Part shown: one piece after another, positions 43,277 to 52,580 of the stretch | How the letters are laid out: each line of letters begins with the position of its first letter | Numbering within the stretch: the stretch's first letter is position 1 | Assembly (NCBI GenBank): GCA_017505535.1 | Contig: JAFVPD010000001.1 | Span: forward strand, 1 to 57,059 | Origin: Muribaculaceae bacterium | Lineage (GTDB): Bacteria > Bacteroidota > Bacteroidia > Bacteroidales > Muribaculaceae | Direction of reading: 5' to 3' | Length of the DNA stretch: 57,059 nucleotides | The notes under the pieces: generated by a model | The model's input: the letters and a program-made list of their open reading frames with translations, nothing else | Databases searched by the model: none | What the model was told of the DNA's origin: nothing | Translations under genes and position numbers: made by a program

Positions 43277-43314
43277 CAAAAAAAATTCCATTTTTTTGAG
43301 AAAGTAACCCATTA

Positions 43315-43389
43315 GGGCGTTTAGCTCAGCTGGTTCAGAGCATCTGCCTTACAAGCAGAGGGTCGGCGGTTCGAATCCGTCAACGCCCA
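43315..43389 (+). tRNA. tRNA-Val (TAC), second identical copy
   Basis: Base-for-base the same as the copy at 43202-43276. It lies 38 nt downstream on the same transcript. The CCA is again not encoded, and a strong hairpin follows. Confidence 0.97.
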
Positions 43390-43393
43390 CAAA

Positions 43394-43424
43394 AAAAGAC
43401 TGATTGAATCTCAATCGGTCTTTT
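43394..43424 (+). terminator. terminator after tandem tRNA-Val genes
   Basis: A 14-base stem (43394-43407 with 43411-43424, one G-T pair) and a three-base loop, ending in a T-rich stretch. Confidence 0.88.
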
Positions 43425-43478
43425 CCTTTTTATGATATTGTGGGGTGGGAGTGGGAGCGCACCCGATCATACCTAATT

Positions 43479-43883
43479 CTAACGCAATCGTTTTAGTCGG
43501 TATAAGCAGGTTGATGTTAATGCAATCAAAATGATGAAATACAACGCGGTAGAGATATAGCTAAGAGTATTGTTCCCCGTATATATGCCGATTTCATACA
43601 ATGCAATTAAAGCTACCGATAACGTTTTAATTATGATTATGAAATCATATATCATCTTATTGGCTTGCTGTAAGTTGCATTCTGCAATCTTGAATGGCTG
43701 ATTATAAAGTTTGGAGTTCCCTTGAATGAGAGTAATCAAAAAATATAAAAACACGGCAACAATTGTTGCGATCAAACACAAAACCGCATCTGTTGTATGA
43801 CAATCACTAACGAAAGCCATTGTTGTAATTATGACCATTATGATTATGGCTACAATTGAGCCTATTTCTTTTGAGAGTTTCAT
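43479..43883 (-). CDS. four-TM membrane protein at the end of the ABC importer operon
   Basis: 134 residues, almost entirely hydrophobic: helices at about 8-26, 32-52, 78-96 and 106-126, and a basic end. No family recognised. It begins 14 nt after the stop of the ATPase gene, so it may be cotranscribed with the importer, or may be an independent gene at its end. Confidence 0.6.
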   Translation of the reverse strand: MKLSKEIGSIVAIIIMVIITTMAFVSDCHTTDAVLCLIATIVAVFLYFLITLIQGNSKLYNQPFKIAECNLQQANKMIYDFIIIIKTLSVALIALYEIGIYTGNNTLSYISTALYFIILIALTSTCLYRLKRLR

Positions 43884-43897
43884 AAATATTTAAGCTA

Positions 43898-44902
43898 TTA
43901 TTTTAGGAGTGGGTGGATTATGGTGAGCATTGACTCGATTGAGGTGTGCTCAATGTTGTTGACTATGATTGAAGATGGTGTGTTGGCTTTAATTGCGATG
44001 AATGCGTCTTTGGGGTTGGTGGCGATGCCTATGCCGTTGCGTTGTAATGCGTTGGTGATCCATTGGCGTAGAATTGGGTCGTCGCATTGAAGGCTGGCCA
44101 CAGCTATGGTGTTGTGGCTGGCCATGAAATCTCCAATGAGTGGGTTGAAAGTGACTTGGCGATTTTCAAAAAGCGAGTCGATTTTGCCTGCAAGCACAAG
44201 GTCCTCGGTTACGCCTTCGATGATTGTGTGGTCGTTGCGTAGTAGCCACAACCGACTTGCGAGTGCAAGTGATTGATTTATGTCGTGCGATGAAAGCAAG
44301 ATGGCTTTGTTTTTCTCTAGGGCGAGTGATTGCAGTTGTTGCATGGTCTCTACTCGCGATGCTACATCGAGGAAAGCGGTGGGCTCATCAAGGATAATTA
44401 TGGGGGCTTCTTGGGCGAGCGCACGTGCAATCATGGCCTTTTGTCGCTCTCCGTCAGAAAGATTGGCAACATAATCCTGAGCCTTGTGGGATATGCCCAT
44501 TGCAATGATTGATTCAGAGACGATGCGGTGGTCCTCATCATCGAGTCGTCCGAGGAATCCGGTGTAGGGGTGTCGGCCGAGAGACACAAGCTCATATACA
44601 GTTAGTGCTCCGGCGAGAGTGCGGTCGGTATATACGATGCTTATGAGGCGAGAGATTTGTTTTTTTGAGTATGAGTTTAGGTCTTTACCGTCAATGTGAA
44701 CGCTCCCTTCAAGGGGTTGCTGAACGCCCGAAAGGGTGCGCAGAAGCGTTGATTTTCCGGCTCCATTTGCTCCTAACAGGCACACGAGCTCCCCTTTGCG
44801 CAACGACAAATCAAGGTTGGACAACACGGTGGTTGTGTTGTTGCCATTGCGATATCCTACGGCAAGGCGGGAGGTGCTGAGTATATTTGACGGGTGGCTC
44901 AT
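43898..44902 (-). CDS. FecE/BtuD-type ABC importer ATPase with C-terminal extension
   Basis: 334 residues. ATPase domain: Walker A GANGAGKST (about 44-52), Q-loop region, signature LSDGERQKAMIARAL, Walker B IIILDEPTAFLD and SSHDINQ switch His. Beyond about residue 250 there is an 80-residue extension (RQWITNALQRNGIGIATNP) not found in standard FecE. It powers uptake of a ferric siderophore, heme or cobalamin with the two upstream genes. It follows the permease gene by 4 nt. Confidence 0.92.
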   Translation of the reverse strand: MSHPSNILSTSRLAVGYRNGNNTTTVLSNLDLSLRKGELVCLLGANGAGKSTLLRTLSGVQQPLEGSVHIDGKDLNSYSKKQISRLISIVYTDRTLAGALTVYELVSLGRHPYTGFLGRLDDEDHRIVSESIIAMGISHKAQDYVANLSDGERQKAMIARALAQEAPIIILDEPTAFLDVASRVETMQQLQSLALEKNKAILLSSHDINQSLALASRLWLLRNDHTIIEGVTEDLVLAGKIDSLFENRQVTFNPLIGDFMASHNTIAVASLQCDDPILRQWITNALQRNGIGIATNPKDAFIAIKANTPSSIIVNNIEHTSIESMLTIIHPLLK

Positions 44903-44906
44903 ATTG

Positions 44907-45956
44907 TCAGTTGAAGTATAAAATGCGTTTGCGATTCAAAATGATGTAAATGATGATAGGCACGCCTATTGCCGGAGTAATAGCATTAATCGGAATCACT
45001 CCCGACGACCCGGGTAAGACGCTGATGTAGGTGCATAATAAAGCCACCACAGCGCCACACAAGGCTGTTGCCGGGAGGAGAATGATGTGGTTGGAGGTGC
45101 GCAATGCGAGGCGGGCAATGTGTGGGACAATAAGCCCCAAGAATCCTATTGGCCCGCAAAAAGCAGTGACAACGGCAGTGAGAACGCCCGAGATGAGGAG
45201 CAATTTATTGCGTGTGGCACGTAGGTTTATACCGAGATTTTCGGCGTAGCGTGAGCCGAGTAGCAATGCGTTGAGGGGTTTCACAAGAGTGAATGAAGCT
45301 GCGATGGCAATGATGGATAGAATGGCAAAGAGCGGAAGGCGGTCGAGTGTGACGCCTGAGAAGTTGCCAAGTCCCCAAATGACAAAAGAGTGAACACCCT
45401 CTTGGGTTGAGAAAAAATTCAACAGAGAGATTGCCGAGGAGGCTAAATAGCTGACCATTATGCCGATGATGAGGAGCATGATGGAACTTTTTACAAAAGC
45501 CGAGAAGATGAGTAATACCAGCATTACGGCTCCGGCTCCGATTAATGCCCCTGTTAAGACACTAAGATAGGTGCTGAATGTTGCACCGATAGAGCCTCCC
45601 AAAGCAAGCATGACGATTGCTACGCCAAGGCTTGAGCCTGTGGAGATTCCGAGTATTGAAGGTCCGGCAAGTGGATTGTCAAAAGTGGTTTGTAGCAATA
45701 GTCCAGAAACGGCAAGGGCTGCGCCGGCAAGCATTGCAGTGCAAGCCATGGGTAGTCGGGTTTCCATCACGATAACTCGCCAGGTCTCTTTTTCGACTGA
45801 AGAGCCAACAATTGCATTTATTACCTGCGATAGCGGAATGTCAACCGAGCCATTGATGAGGCATGCAACAAATAAAATCACCAATGCAATAGCGAGACTC
45901 CATATCGTGATGGGTTGACGCTTGTTGTGCTCAAGATGTAATCGTCCTTGCATCAT
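44907..45956 (-). CDS. FecCD-family ABC importer permease
   Basis: 349 residues with about 10 membrane helices. Typical FecCD stretches are present: TRLPMACTAMLAGAALAVSG and TTFDNPLAGPSILGISTGSS. A C-terminal GPIGFLGLIVPHIAR coupling helix and LPGSSGVIPINAITPAIGVP follow. It forms the inner-membrane channel for an iron-siderophore or vitamin B12 importer. It overlaps the binding-protein gene by 4 nt. Confidence 0.94.
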   Translation of the reverse strand: MMQGRLHLEHNKRQPITIWSLAIALVILFVACLINGSVDIPLSQVINAIVGSSVEKETWRVIVMETRLPMACTAMLAGAALAVSGLLLQTTFDNPLAGPSILGISTGSSLGVAIVMLALGGSIGATFSTYLSVLTGALIGAGAVMLVLLIFSAFVKSSIMLLIIGIMVSYLASSAISLLNFFSTQEGVHSFVIWGLGNFSGVTLDRLPLFAILSIIAIAASFTLVKPLNALLLGSRYAENLGINLRATRNKLLLISGVLTAVVTAFCGPIGFLGLIVPHIARLALRTSNHIILLPATALCGAVVALLCTYISVLPGSSGVIPINAITPAIGVPIIIYIILNRKRILYFN

Positions 45957-47077
45957 TTCACTTGTCGGTAATAATTGATTGTTGTGTCGCTTAACACTCC
46001 CGGGTGGATAATATTGATGAAGTCTCTCAATAGTAGCTCGGGGTGGAATGGGAAATCTTCAAAAAAAGTGGTTTTAGCTGTGTTGCAAGCATATACTCCG
46101 CCATTGGAAAATGCGCTCATTCGAGCATGTAGCGGGTAATCTTCCTGAAGATTGGCGAGAGTCATGTCGTTGTTGAATGTTTTGATAAACCAAAAATCAG
46201 CATCATGAGCGCGGTCGTAAACCGAAGCAAAATCAAGTTGCAATGAACCGGTTGAGGTGTCATCGGCCCATGGGTATGAAGCCGCGGCATCATAAAATAT
46301 TTGGGCCATATAGCTTCTTCCTCCCGGTAGATACCACACTCCATCTGTAACCATTTCGCTGATCACTGTCGGTCTGTCTTTGCATTGCAAAGCCGAGTCT
46401 CTAAGGCTGTTATAGCGAAGTTCAACAACATTATAGATTGAGTCGGCTACTTGGGCCTTGCCGTATAAACGTCCTAACAGCTTAATCCATTCGGCGCGTC
46501 CGAGCGGAGATGATTCCATATAGTCGGCACATTCAACGATGGGAATTCCCAATTGCTCAATAGCACCATGTCCGGCGTTTTGGAAGGGTGATGTGAGAAT
46601 TATTTGAGGCTCATGGTCAATGATACGCTCAATCGAGGGAGACATTGATGCTCCCACGTCAATTACTTTTCCTGATTTCAGTCCGGCTGTGATTTTCGGA
46701 AGTTTGTAATATTGAGCATCGCATATAGCCGAAATGCGGTCAATCGCGCCCAATTCGTTTATGGCTCCGGCATGTACCGAAGAGTAAACAAGCGAACTGG
46801 AGACGGGTGTCTTAATGACAATCCCTTGAGGGAGATTGTCGGGAAGGTCTGTGTTGTCGGGAACGAGAATGTAGCGTCCCATGACAGCACCTTTATTCCA
46901 TGGATCTTGTATTGTGACAATAGTGAACTCGTCATACTCGACAATAGAGAGAAGCGACGCGGTTGTCGTTATTGTATCGCCTTCGCGATTGCCGATTGAT
47001 GCAGTCCCGTTGTTGTTGCATGATTGCAGACCCAATAAATATGAAAAAAGGAGAAAGGAGAAGAGTAATTGTTTCAT
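45953..47077 (-). CDS. FecB/BtuF-type substrate-binding lipoprotein
   Basis: 374 residues. A lipobox (LLGLQSC, Cys20) anchors it. The two-lobe type III binding-protein pattern shows in VSSSLVYSSVHAGAINELGAIDRISAIC, PSIERIIDHEPQIILTSPFQ and GRAEWIKLLGRLYGK. It delivers ligand to the permease encoded just downstream. Ferric siderophore, heme and cobalamin are all possible; no B12 riboswitch is visible upstream. It starts 12 nt after the glycosidase gene. Confidence 0.92.
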   Translation of the reverse strand: MKQLLFSFLLFSYLLGLQSCNNNGTASIGNREGDTITTTASLLSIVEYDEFTIVTIQDPWNKGAVMGRYILVPDNTDLPDNLPQGIVIKTPVSSSLVYSSVHAGAINELGAIDRISAICDAQYYKLPKITAGLKSGKVIDVGASMSPSIERIIDHEPQIILTSPFQNAGHGAIEQLGIPIVECADYMESSPLGRAEWIKLLGRLYGKAQVADSIYNVVELRYNSLRDSALQCKDRPTVISEMVTDGVWYLPGGRSYMAQIFYDAAASYPWADDTSTGSLQLDFASVYDRAHDADFWFIKTFNNDMTLANLQEDYPLHARMSAFSNGGVYACNTAKTTFFEDFPFHPELLLRDFINIIHPGVLSDTTINYYRQVK

Positions 47078-47089
47078 ATTTATAGCGGT

Positions 47090-49846
47090 TTATAGCGACG
47101 CTTTAATTGTATGACTTCCACCGGGCATATCTATTGTGATGATAAATAGGCCATGACCCAAAGCCGAAAGGTCAATTAATTGAGTGCCTGTAATTTCTCC
47201 GTCGTAGAGTGTGCCAAGTTGCACGCCGGTAACCGCAGTTGCTTTTACGGTGACGCAACCATTAGCCACAATGCTGAGCTGAGGATTGTTGCCTTTGATT
47301 ATTGAGGCCGAGAAATTGTCATCATTGATTTGTTCAATGCCTGATCCTTCGCCCATGTAAGTTGCAGAGATTACAGGTGACCATTCAGTCTTTTGGTCGC
47401 CATCGATAGTTGAATAGCTTGCTCTTGTGCGAATGTAATATTTGGTGCCGCTAACGAGGTTTTTGCTTGAAATTTTTAATTCTCCTGCTTTTGTTGACAT
47501 TTGCCATTGTCCTGTTGGACAATCTTCAAATGCTATTTGGCGACCAAACACCTCTGAAGCTGAAACTTCGATGCGCACTTTTGTTGTTCCGGCCGAAGGA
47601 GTTGCTATGATGTAATCTTCAGAACGGAATTCTCCTCCATCTTTGGGGAAATATATAACCGGGGCACTCGGTATAATTTCCATTGTTGTAAATGAGATGG
47701 GCTCGCTATAGAGGGTTTCACCATCTTTGACGTAGCGCAGTCTGACATGGTAGGTGGTGTATGATCCGAGAGTCCCGGCAGGCAATGTAATGCTTGACGC
47801 TGTTGTGGTAGTGGTGTAGATAATGTAATTTTCGGCAAAGTCTGATGATTTGCTGATTTCAACAGTCATTTCACGACCTGAAACGTTCCATGAGATAGTT
47901 GGGGTGAGTGTTATGCCTGTAGCTCCATTTTCGGGAGCTGTGATGTAAGGACGGTTGGGTGTGAATGCTCTCACTTCAGAGATGCCATCGCTATAGCCAT
48001 TACCGCATGCACGCACTCGCCAATACTGTTTTTGATCCAATGCGAGACCCTCAAATTCGTAGGTTGAACATGATGTGGTGTTGCATAGACGAGTATGGCT
48101 CATTTGAGTGAATGCTTGGTCTTTTGCTATTTCAATGATGTAGGACGAAGCATTTTCAACTGCGTTCCAAGTGAATGAGAATGGGGCCTCAACATTGGCA
48201 TTGTTGGCGGGGTAGGTGAGCACGGGAGCCGGCATGGTTTGTGCAGGCTTACCAATGAAAATGGGAGAGTATTCATTGCCATAACGGTCGAGTACACACA
48301 CGGCATAGGTGTAGCCACTTAATCGATGGTTGGGTATGGTGAACGTTGTCGCATAAGCTGTTCCGAGCAAATATTCGGCCTCGCAGTTGAAGTTGATTAC
48401 CGGCATAGACTCGGGAACTGCATACACTGTGTAGCGCACATTCTCGTGTCCGTTCCATGTTAGAACTGCTCCATTGCGAGAGAGGTTGGTGATGGGACCG
48501 GGATTGTAACCTGGTTTCCATGTGATAGCCGGAACAAGAGCCGGAGTGTTAAATACGGTTGTTTTAAGATAGTGCGCAAACTTTGGCGATGACTTATATA
48601 GATATTTACATGAGTAAAATATTGATCCGGGAGCATCGTTTTTGGTGCTTGTGCGGTTTAGACGTATTTGATTTGCAAATTCTTCGTATGATCCACTATT
48701 GGGACCTGATGCTTTGGTTGAAGCAATGATTGTTTGTTCGCGTTGACTGAGTGCTTGGGCTACAGCCGTATATCCGGCATCTTTGCTCGATAACGAAGAT
48801 ATAGAGTGACTTGAGTAGAAGTGGCGATTGAATTTTGCTGCCACTTCCGACCACCATGGCGCAACTTCGGCATAATCGGTGGTGTGGCCAATTGTCCAAT
48901 AAATTTGAGGCGAAATGTAGTCAAGAGAGTGGTTGTAGATCCATGCAACAGGATCAGAGAAAATATCATTGTATTGCCAGTCGCTACCGGGGCTTGGAGT
49001 GATACCATATTTTGCAGCAACAGCTCCATTTGAACAAGCCACACCGGCAGGTGATACACCAAATCTCACCCAAGGTTTTTCTTCTTGAATCATTTTGTAA
49101 ACGGCATCAACCATGCGATTTACGTTTTCGCGACGCCAATCACCATGAGAAAGAGTTCCACCGGCTGCAACGTAAGCATTATATTGTTTTCCGTCGCCAC
49201 TATTGTCGGTGGGAGTGCCGCTGAGATAGAAATAGTCATCAAAGAGTACGCCATCAATGTCATAGTTTTGTACGATTTCACGTATCACTTTTACAATTTG
49301 GTCGGTAACCTCTTGCAATCCGGGGTTGAGGATTGATGCGCCATTAACATCAAGAAGCCATTCGGGGTTAGTCTCGCGGTAACATTTGGGAGTTCCGTTC
49401 CATTGGTTAACTTGAGATTCATATCGATAGGGGTTTACCCATGCATGGCATTCAAGACCACGTTTGTGACATTCGGCTACAACCCATTCCAAAGGATCCC
49501 AACCCGGGTCTAAACCGCGAGTGCTGACAAGGTCGCTTGACCAAGGCTCGTAGCTTGATTTGTACATGGCATCGCTACGGCTACGCACTTGAAAGTTTAC
49601 TGCGTTCATGTTATTGACTGCCAACGAGTCAAGTAGGGCAGTCATTGCATCTTGTTGTTTCTTAATTTGTGAGGCGTTGCCGGTTTCGGAAATCTTTGAT
49701 GGGGGCCAGTCAAGATTCCATACTGTAGCCACCCAGGCACTACGCATTTCGCGTTTAACCGGAGCATCAGCTGCTTGAATTGAGGTCGTAAAGCTGATTA
49801 ATGCAAATGCCGATAGCATTGCTCTAATGATGTTTCTAATTTGCAT
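47090..49846 (-). CDS. GHL10/YngK-type secreted glycosidase with Fn3-like domains
   Basis: 918 residues with a signal peptide (1-25). Residues about 32-430 are the GHL10 (DUF187, YngK-like) TIM barrel: REMRSAWVATVWNLDWP, NFQVRSRSDAMYKS, DIDGVLFDDYFY and VRFGVSPAGV with acidic residues. Three or four beta-sandwich domains follow from about 440 to 830, one of them (PAPVLTYPANNANVEAPFSF) Fn3-like. The last 80 residues (LSALGHGLFIITIDMPGGSHTIKASL, in parts) resemble a type A sorting tail. It probably cleaves a glycan outside the cell. First gene of an operon with the importer. Confidence 0.88.
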   Translation of the reverse strand: MQIRNIIRAMLSAFALISFTTSIQAADAPVKREMRSAWVATVWNLDWPPSKISETGNASQIKKQQDAMTALLDSLAVNNMNAVNFQVRSRSDAMYKSSYEPWSSDLVSTRGLDPGWDPLEWVVAECHKRGLECHAWVNPYRYESQVNQWNGTPKCYRETNPEWLLDVNGASILNPGLQEVTDQIVKVIREIVQNYDIDGVLFDDYFYLSGTPTDNSGDGKQYNAYVAAGGTLSHGDWRRENVNRMVDAVYKMIQEEKPWVRFGVSPAGVACSNGAVAAKYGITPSPGSDWQYNDIFSDPVAWIYNHSLDYISPQIYWTIGHTTDYAEVAPWWSEVAAKFNRHFYSSHSISSLSSKDAGYTAVAQALSQREQTIIASTKASGPNSGSYEEFANQIRLNRTSTKNDAPGSIFYSCKYLYKSSPKFAHYLKTTVFNTPALVPAITWKPGYNPGPITNLSRNGAVLTWNGHENVRYTVYAVPESMPVINFNCEAEYLLGTAYATTFTIPNHRLSGYTYAVCVLDRYGNEYSPIFIGKPAQTMPAPVLTYPANNANVEAPFSFTWNAVENASSYIIEIAKDQAFTQMSHTRLCNTTSCSTYEFEGLALDQKQYWRVRACGNGYSDGISEVRAFTPNRPYITAPENGATGITLTPTISWNVSGREMTVEISKSSDFAENYIIYTTTTTASSITLPAGTLGSYTTYHVRLRYVKDGETLYSEPISFTTMEIIPSAPVIYFPKDGGEFRSEDYIIATPSAGTTKVRIEVSASEVFGRQIAFEDCPTGQWQMSTKAGELKISSKNLVSGTKYYIRTRASYSTIDGDQKTEWSPVISATYMGEGSGIEQINDDNFSASIIKGNNPQLSIVANGCVTVKATAVTGVQLGTLYDGEITGTQLIDLSALGHGLFIITIDMPGGSHTIKASL

Positions 49847-49883
49847 GATATTAATCGTGTTAGTTTTAATCTGAAATGCGAGT

Positions 49884-49891
49884 GCAAAGAT
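49884..49891 (-). promoter_or_regulatory. -7 element for glycosidase-importer operon
   Basis: The minus strand reads TATCTTTG, matching TAnnTTTG, 37 bases upstream of the ATG. Confidence 0.55.
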
Positions 49892-50015
49892 ACGGAATAT
49901 TATTGTGATATAATAGATTAAATCTCAAAATTAGCAACTGAGGGAGTGTGCAAAATCGTGTATATTCTGATTTTTAGAAAGTACCTTGTTGCTGGGGTTG
50001 AATCAGTAGAAAACA

Positions 50016-50041
50016 AAAAATCCCGCGATTGCGGGATTTTT
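50016..50041. terminator. terminator after fabF (probably bidirectional)
   Basis: AAAAATCCCGC (50016-50026) pairs exactly with GCGGGATTTTT (50031-50041), around a four-base loop. Seen from the minus strand it has a T run after the stem, 28 bases beyond the fabF stop. Confidence 0.85.
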
Positions 50042-50068
50042 TATGAATTAACGATGAATAAGAAATCC

Positions 50069-51337
50069 TTATTCGGCGTATTTTTTCACGATGATAGTAG
50101 CGTTGTGACCACCAAAACCAAATACATTTGACAAGGCAGCATTCACTGTACGCTTTTGAGCCTTATTGAACGTAAAGTTGATGTTGTAGTCAATGTTTTC
50201 ATCGTTGTCACCTTCTTCGTGATTGATAGTTGGTGGAACGATATCTTCTTGTACTGCTTTGACGCTGAAGATTGCTTCAATTGCACCGGTAGCACCGAGA
50301 AGGTGTCCGGTCATTGACTTGGTTGAACTTATGTTCAATTTGTAGGCATGATCGCCAAATACATCCATAATGGCTTTTACCTCAGAAACGTCACCTACAG
50401 GGGTTGAAGTACCATGAGCATTGATATAGTCAATGTCTTCGGGTTTCATACCTGCATCTTCAAGTGCATTGCTCATTGCGAGTTTTGCACCGAGACCTTC
50501 GGGGTGAGTTGCTGTGATGTGATGTGCATCGGCCGACAAACCGCCACCAACTACTTCAGCATAAATCTTAGCACCACGAGCTTTTGCGTGTTCATATTCT
50601 TCAAGAATGAGAACAGCAGCTCCTTCACCCATGATAAATCCATCGCGTGATGCGCTGAATGGGCGAGATGCAGTCTTGGGGCTGTCGTTGCGAGTTGATA
50701 AGGCGTGCATTGAGTTGAAACCACCTACTCCGGCAGGGAATATAGCTGCTTCAGCTCCACCTGTTACAATTGCATCGGCTTTGCCAAGACGTATTAAGTT
50801 GAATGCGTCGATGATTGAGTTGTTTGATGATGCGCATGCCGATACGGTGCCGTAGTTGGGACCATGATAGCCATATTGCATTGAAATGTGTCCCGATGCG
50901 ATGTCGGCAATCATCTTGGGGATGAAGAAGGGGTTGTATTTCGGGCCTTGTTCCTCGTGGTGAAGTGCATAGTAGCCTGCTTCTTCTTCAAAAGTGTGAA
51001 GTCCACCGATTCCGGCTGCTACAATAACACCTACGCGATTTTTGTTGAGGCTTTCAAGATTTTCAATGCCTGAGTCGTCAACTGCTTGACGAGCAGCAAC
51101 GATTGCATATTGTGCATATAGGTCAAGAGTGCGTAATGCTTTGCGATCAAAATGTTCGCTTGCATTGTAATCTTTTACTTCGCACGCAAATTGAGTCTTG
51201 AACTTAGAGGCGTCGAAATGGGTAATAGGACCTGCTCCGCTCGCTCCGTCAACGGCGTTTTTCCATGTGGTCTCAACGTCGTTGCCAAGGGGAGTGATGG
51301 CTCCAAGACCTGTTACAACTACTCTCTTTAATTCCAT
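50069..51337 (-). CDS. fabF: beta-ketoacyl-ACP synthase II
   Basis: 422 residues. It elongates acyl-ACP with malonyl-ACP in type II fatty acid synthesis. The Cys-His-His triad is visible: ACASSNNS (Cys about 168), NAHGTSTPVGD (His) and STKSMTGHLLGATG (His). It lies 33 nt downstream of acpP, the usual pairing. Its own stop is followed by a hairpin terminator. Confidence 0.97.
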   Translation of the reverse strand: MELKRVVVTGLGAITPLGNDVETTWKNAVDGASGAGPITHFDASKFKTQFACEVKDYNASEHFDRKALRTLDLYAQYAIVAARQAVDDSGIENLESLNKNRVGVIVAAGIGGLHTFEEEAGYYALHHEEQGPKYNPFFIPKMIADIASGHISMQYGYHGPNYGTVSACASSNNSIIDAFNLIRLGKADAIVTGGAEAAIFPAGVGGFNSMHALSTRNDSPKTASRPFSASRDGFIMGEGAAVLILEEYEHAKARGAKIYAEVVGGGLSADAHHITATHPEGLGAKLAMSNALEDAGMKPEDIDYINAHGTSTPVGDVSEVKAIMDVFGDHAYKLNISSTKSMTGHLLGATGAIEAIFSVKAVQEDIVPPTINHEEGDNDENIDYNINFTFNKAQKRTVNAALSNVFGFGGHNATIIVKKYAE

Positions 51338-51370
51338 TATGAAATATTAAGTGAAAAAAGGGGGTTCTAA

Positions 51371-51604
51371 TTACTTGTTAGCTTCGATGTAAGCGATAGC
51401 GTCTCCTACAGTTTGGATTCCTTCTGCTTTGTCATCGGGAATTGTGATACCGAATTCTTTTTCGAATTCCATGATGAGTTCTACAGTGTCAAGGCTGTCT
51501 GCGCCAAGGTCTTTTGTGAATTCTGCTGTTTCAGTTACTTCGTTTTCGTCGATACCAAGTTTGTCTACGATGATAGCTTTAACTCGAGATGCAATTTCTG
51601 ACAT
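51371..51604 (-). CDS. acpP: acyl carrier protein
   Basis: 77 residues, acidic. [14 protein letters not shown] holds the phosphopantetheine serine (about residue 37). It carries acyl groups for FabF and the other fatty-acid enzymes. Upstream, the minus strand has a TTACTTTG box near 51649, a poor match to the -7 consensus. Confidence 0.97.
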   Translation of the reverse strand: MSEIASRVKAIIVDKLGIDENEVTETAEFTKDLGADSLDTVELIMEFEKEFGITIPDDKAEGIQTVGDAIAYIEANK

Positions 51605-51791
51605 AATTTTAAGTTTTAAATTAGTAAATTCATTTTGCGGTGCAAAGTAAGTAATTTTATCTCAATTACTAAAACTTTTCTGTGGATAAAGTTTGTTTTT
51701 GGGTTGATTGGTAAGATGATTTGGTCTAAATGGCGTTTGTTTGCGCCTATAATAAAGGTTTTTTGGTGATGTTTGAGCTGTTACAGTGCTG

Positions 51792-52580
51792 TTACATTTT
51801 GCTGGTGTGTGGTGCTGGGTAATAAGGATATGTGACTTCCCAAAGATATAGTGCGTTGCCCGGCATTGAGGTACCGGCCGCACATCGATCTTTAGCCGAA
51901 ATCACGTTTCGGAATTGGTCGATTGTCATTTTCCCTCGTCCCACTTCTATTAATGTACCAACGACAGCTCTCACCATATTGCGCAAGAATCGGTCGGCTG
52001 TTATCACAAATCTCCATTGATGCTCTCCGCATTGTTCCCAGTGGGCGTTTGTTACGTGGCAAATGTTTGTTTTAACATCGGTGTGTAGTTTTGCAAAGGA
52101 GGTGAAGTCGGCGACTGTGAGTAACAATTTTGCCGCTTCGTTCATTTTCTCAAAATCAAGGGTTACCGGTGCTTGCCAACTTATAGGATACATGAATGGG
52201 GATTTTTCGGTGTGTACATAATAATGATATGTGCGTGATGTCGCATCAAAGCGTGCATGAGCATCGGCATGAACCTGATCGATTGAATATATCGCAATAT
52301 CCTTGCCCACGAGAGAGTTTATTGCTCTAACCAATGATTGAGTGTTTGGAAGAGGAGTGTCTAAATCGAAATGGGCAATCATCATGCGAGCGTTGACACC
52401 GGTGTCGGTGCGTCCGGCCCCGGTGATTTTTACTTCGCGGCGCATGATAGTAGTCATTGCACGCTCTATGGTCGATTGCACGCTTTCGGCATTGGGCTGA
52501 GATTGCCACCCGTGAAAAGGTGCGCCGTTATAGGCCAGTCGCATGAAATATCTAACCATAGAAGTGCTGCTAAATGACAT
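51792..52580 (-). CDS. truA: tRNA pseudouridine synthase A
   Basis: 262 residues. It makes pseudouridine at positions 38-40 of tRNA anticodon arms. The catalytic Asp59 lies in GAGRTDTGVNA; GWQSQPNAESVQSTIE and RNMVRAVVGTLIEVGRG are typical. ATG 52580 overlaps the speA stop by 1 nt (TAATG on the minus strand), and a second ATG at 52559 is also possible. The gene is coupled to speA. Confidence 0.95.
   Translation of the reverse strand: MSFSSTSMVRYFMRLAYNGAPFHGWQSQPNAESVQSTIERAMTTIMRREVKITGAGRTDTGVNARMMIAHFDLDTPLPNTQSLVRAINSLVGKDIAIYSIDQVHADAHARFDATSRTYHYYVHTEKSPFMYPISWQAPVTLDFEKMNEAAKLLLTVADFTSFAKLHTDVKTNICHVTNAHWEQCGEHQWRFVITADRFLRNMVRAVVGTLIEVGRGKMTIDQFRNVISAKDRCAAGTSMPGNALYLWEVTYPYYPAPHTSKM

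Noticed and set aside
46900..47110. Cobalamin riboswitch upstream of the importer
   Set aside because: Only 12 bases separate the glycosidase stop from the binding-protein start, and the leader of the glycosidase gene (about 30 bases) is too short.
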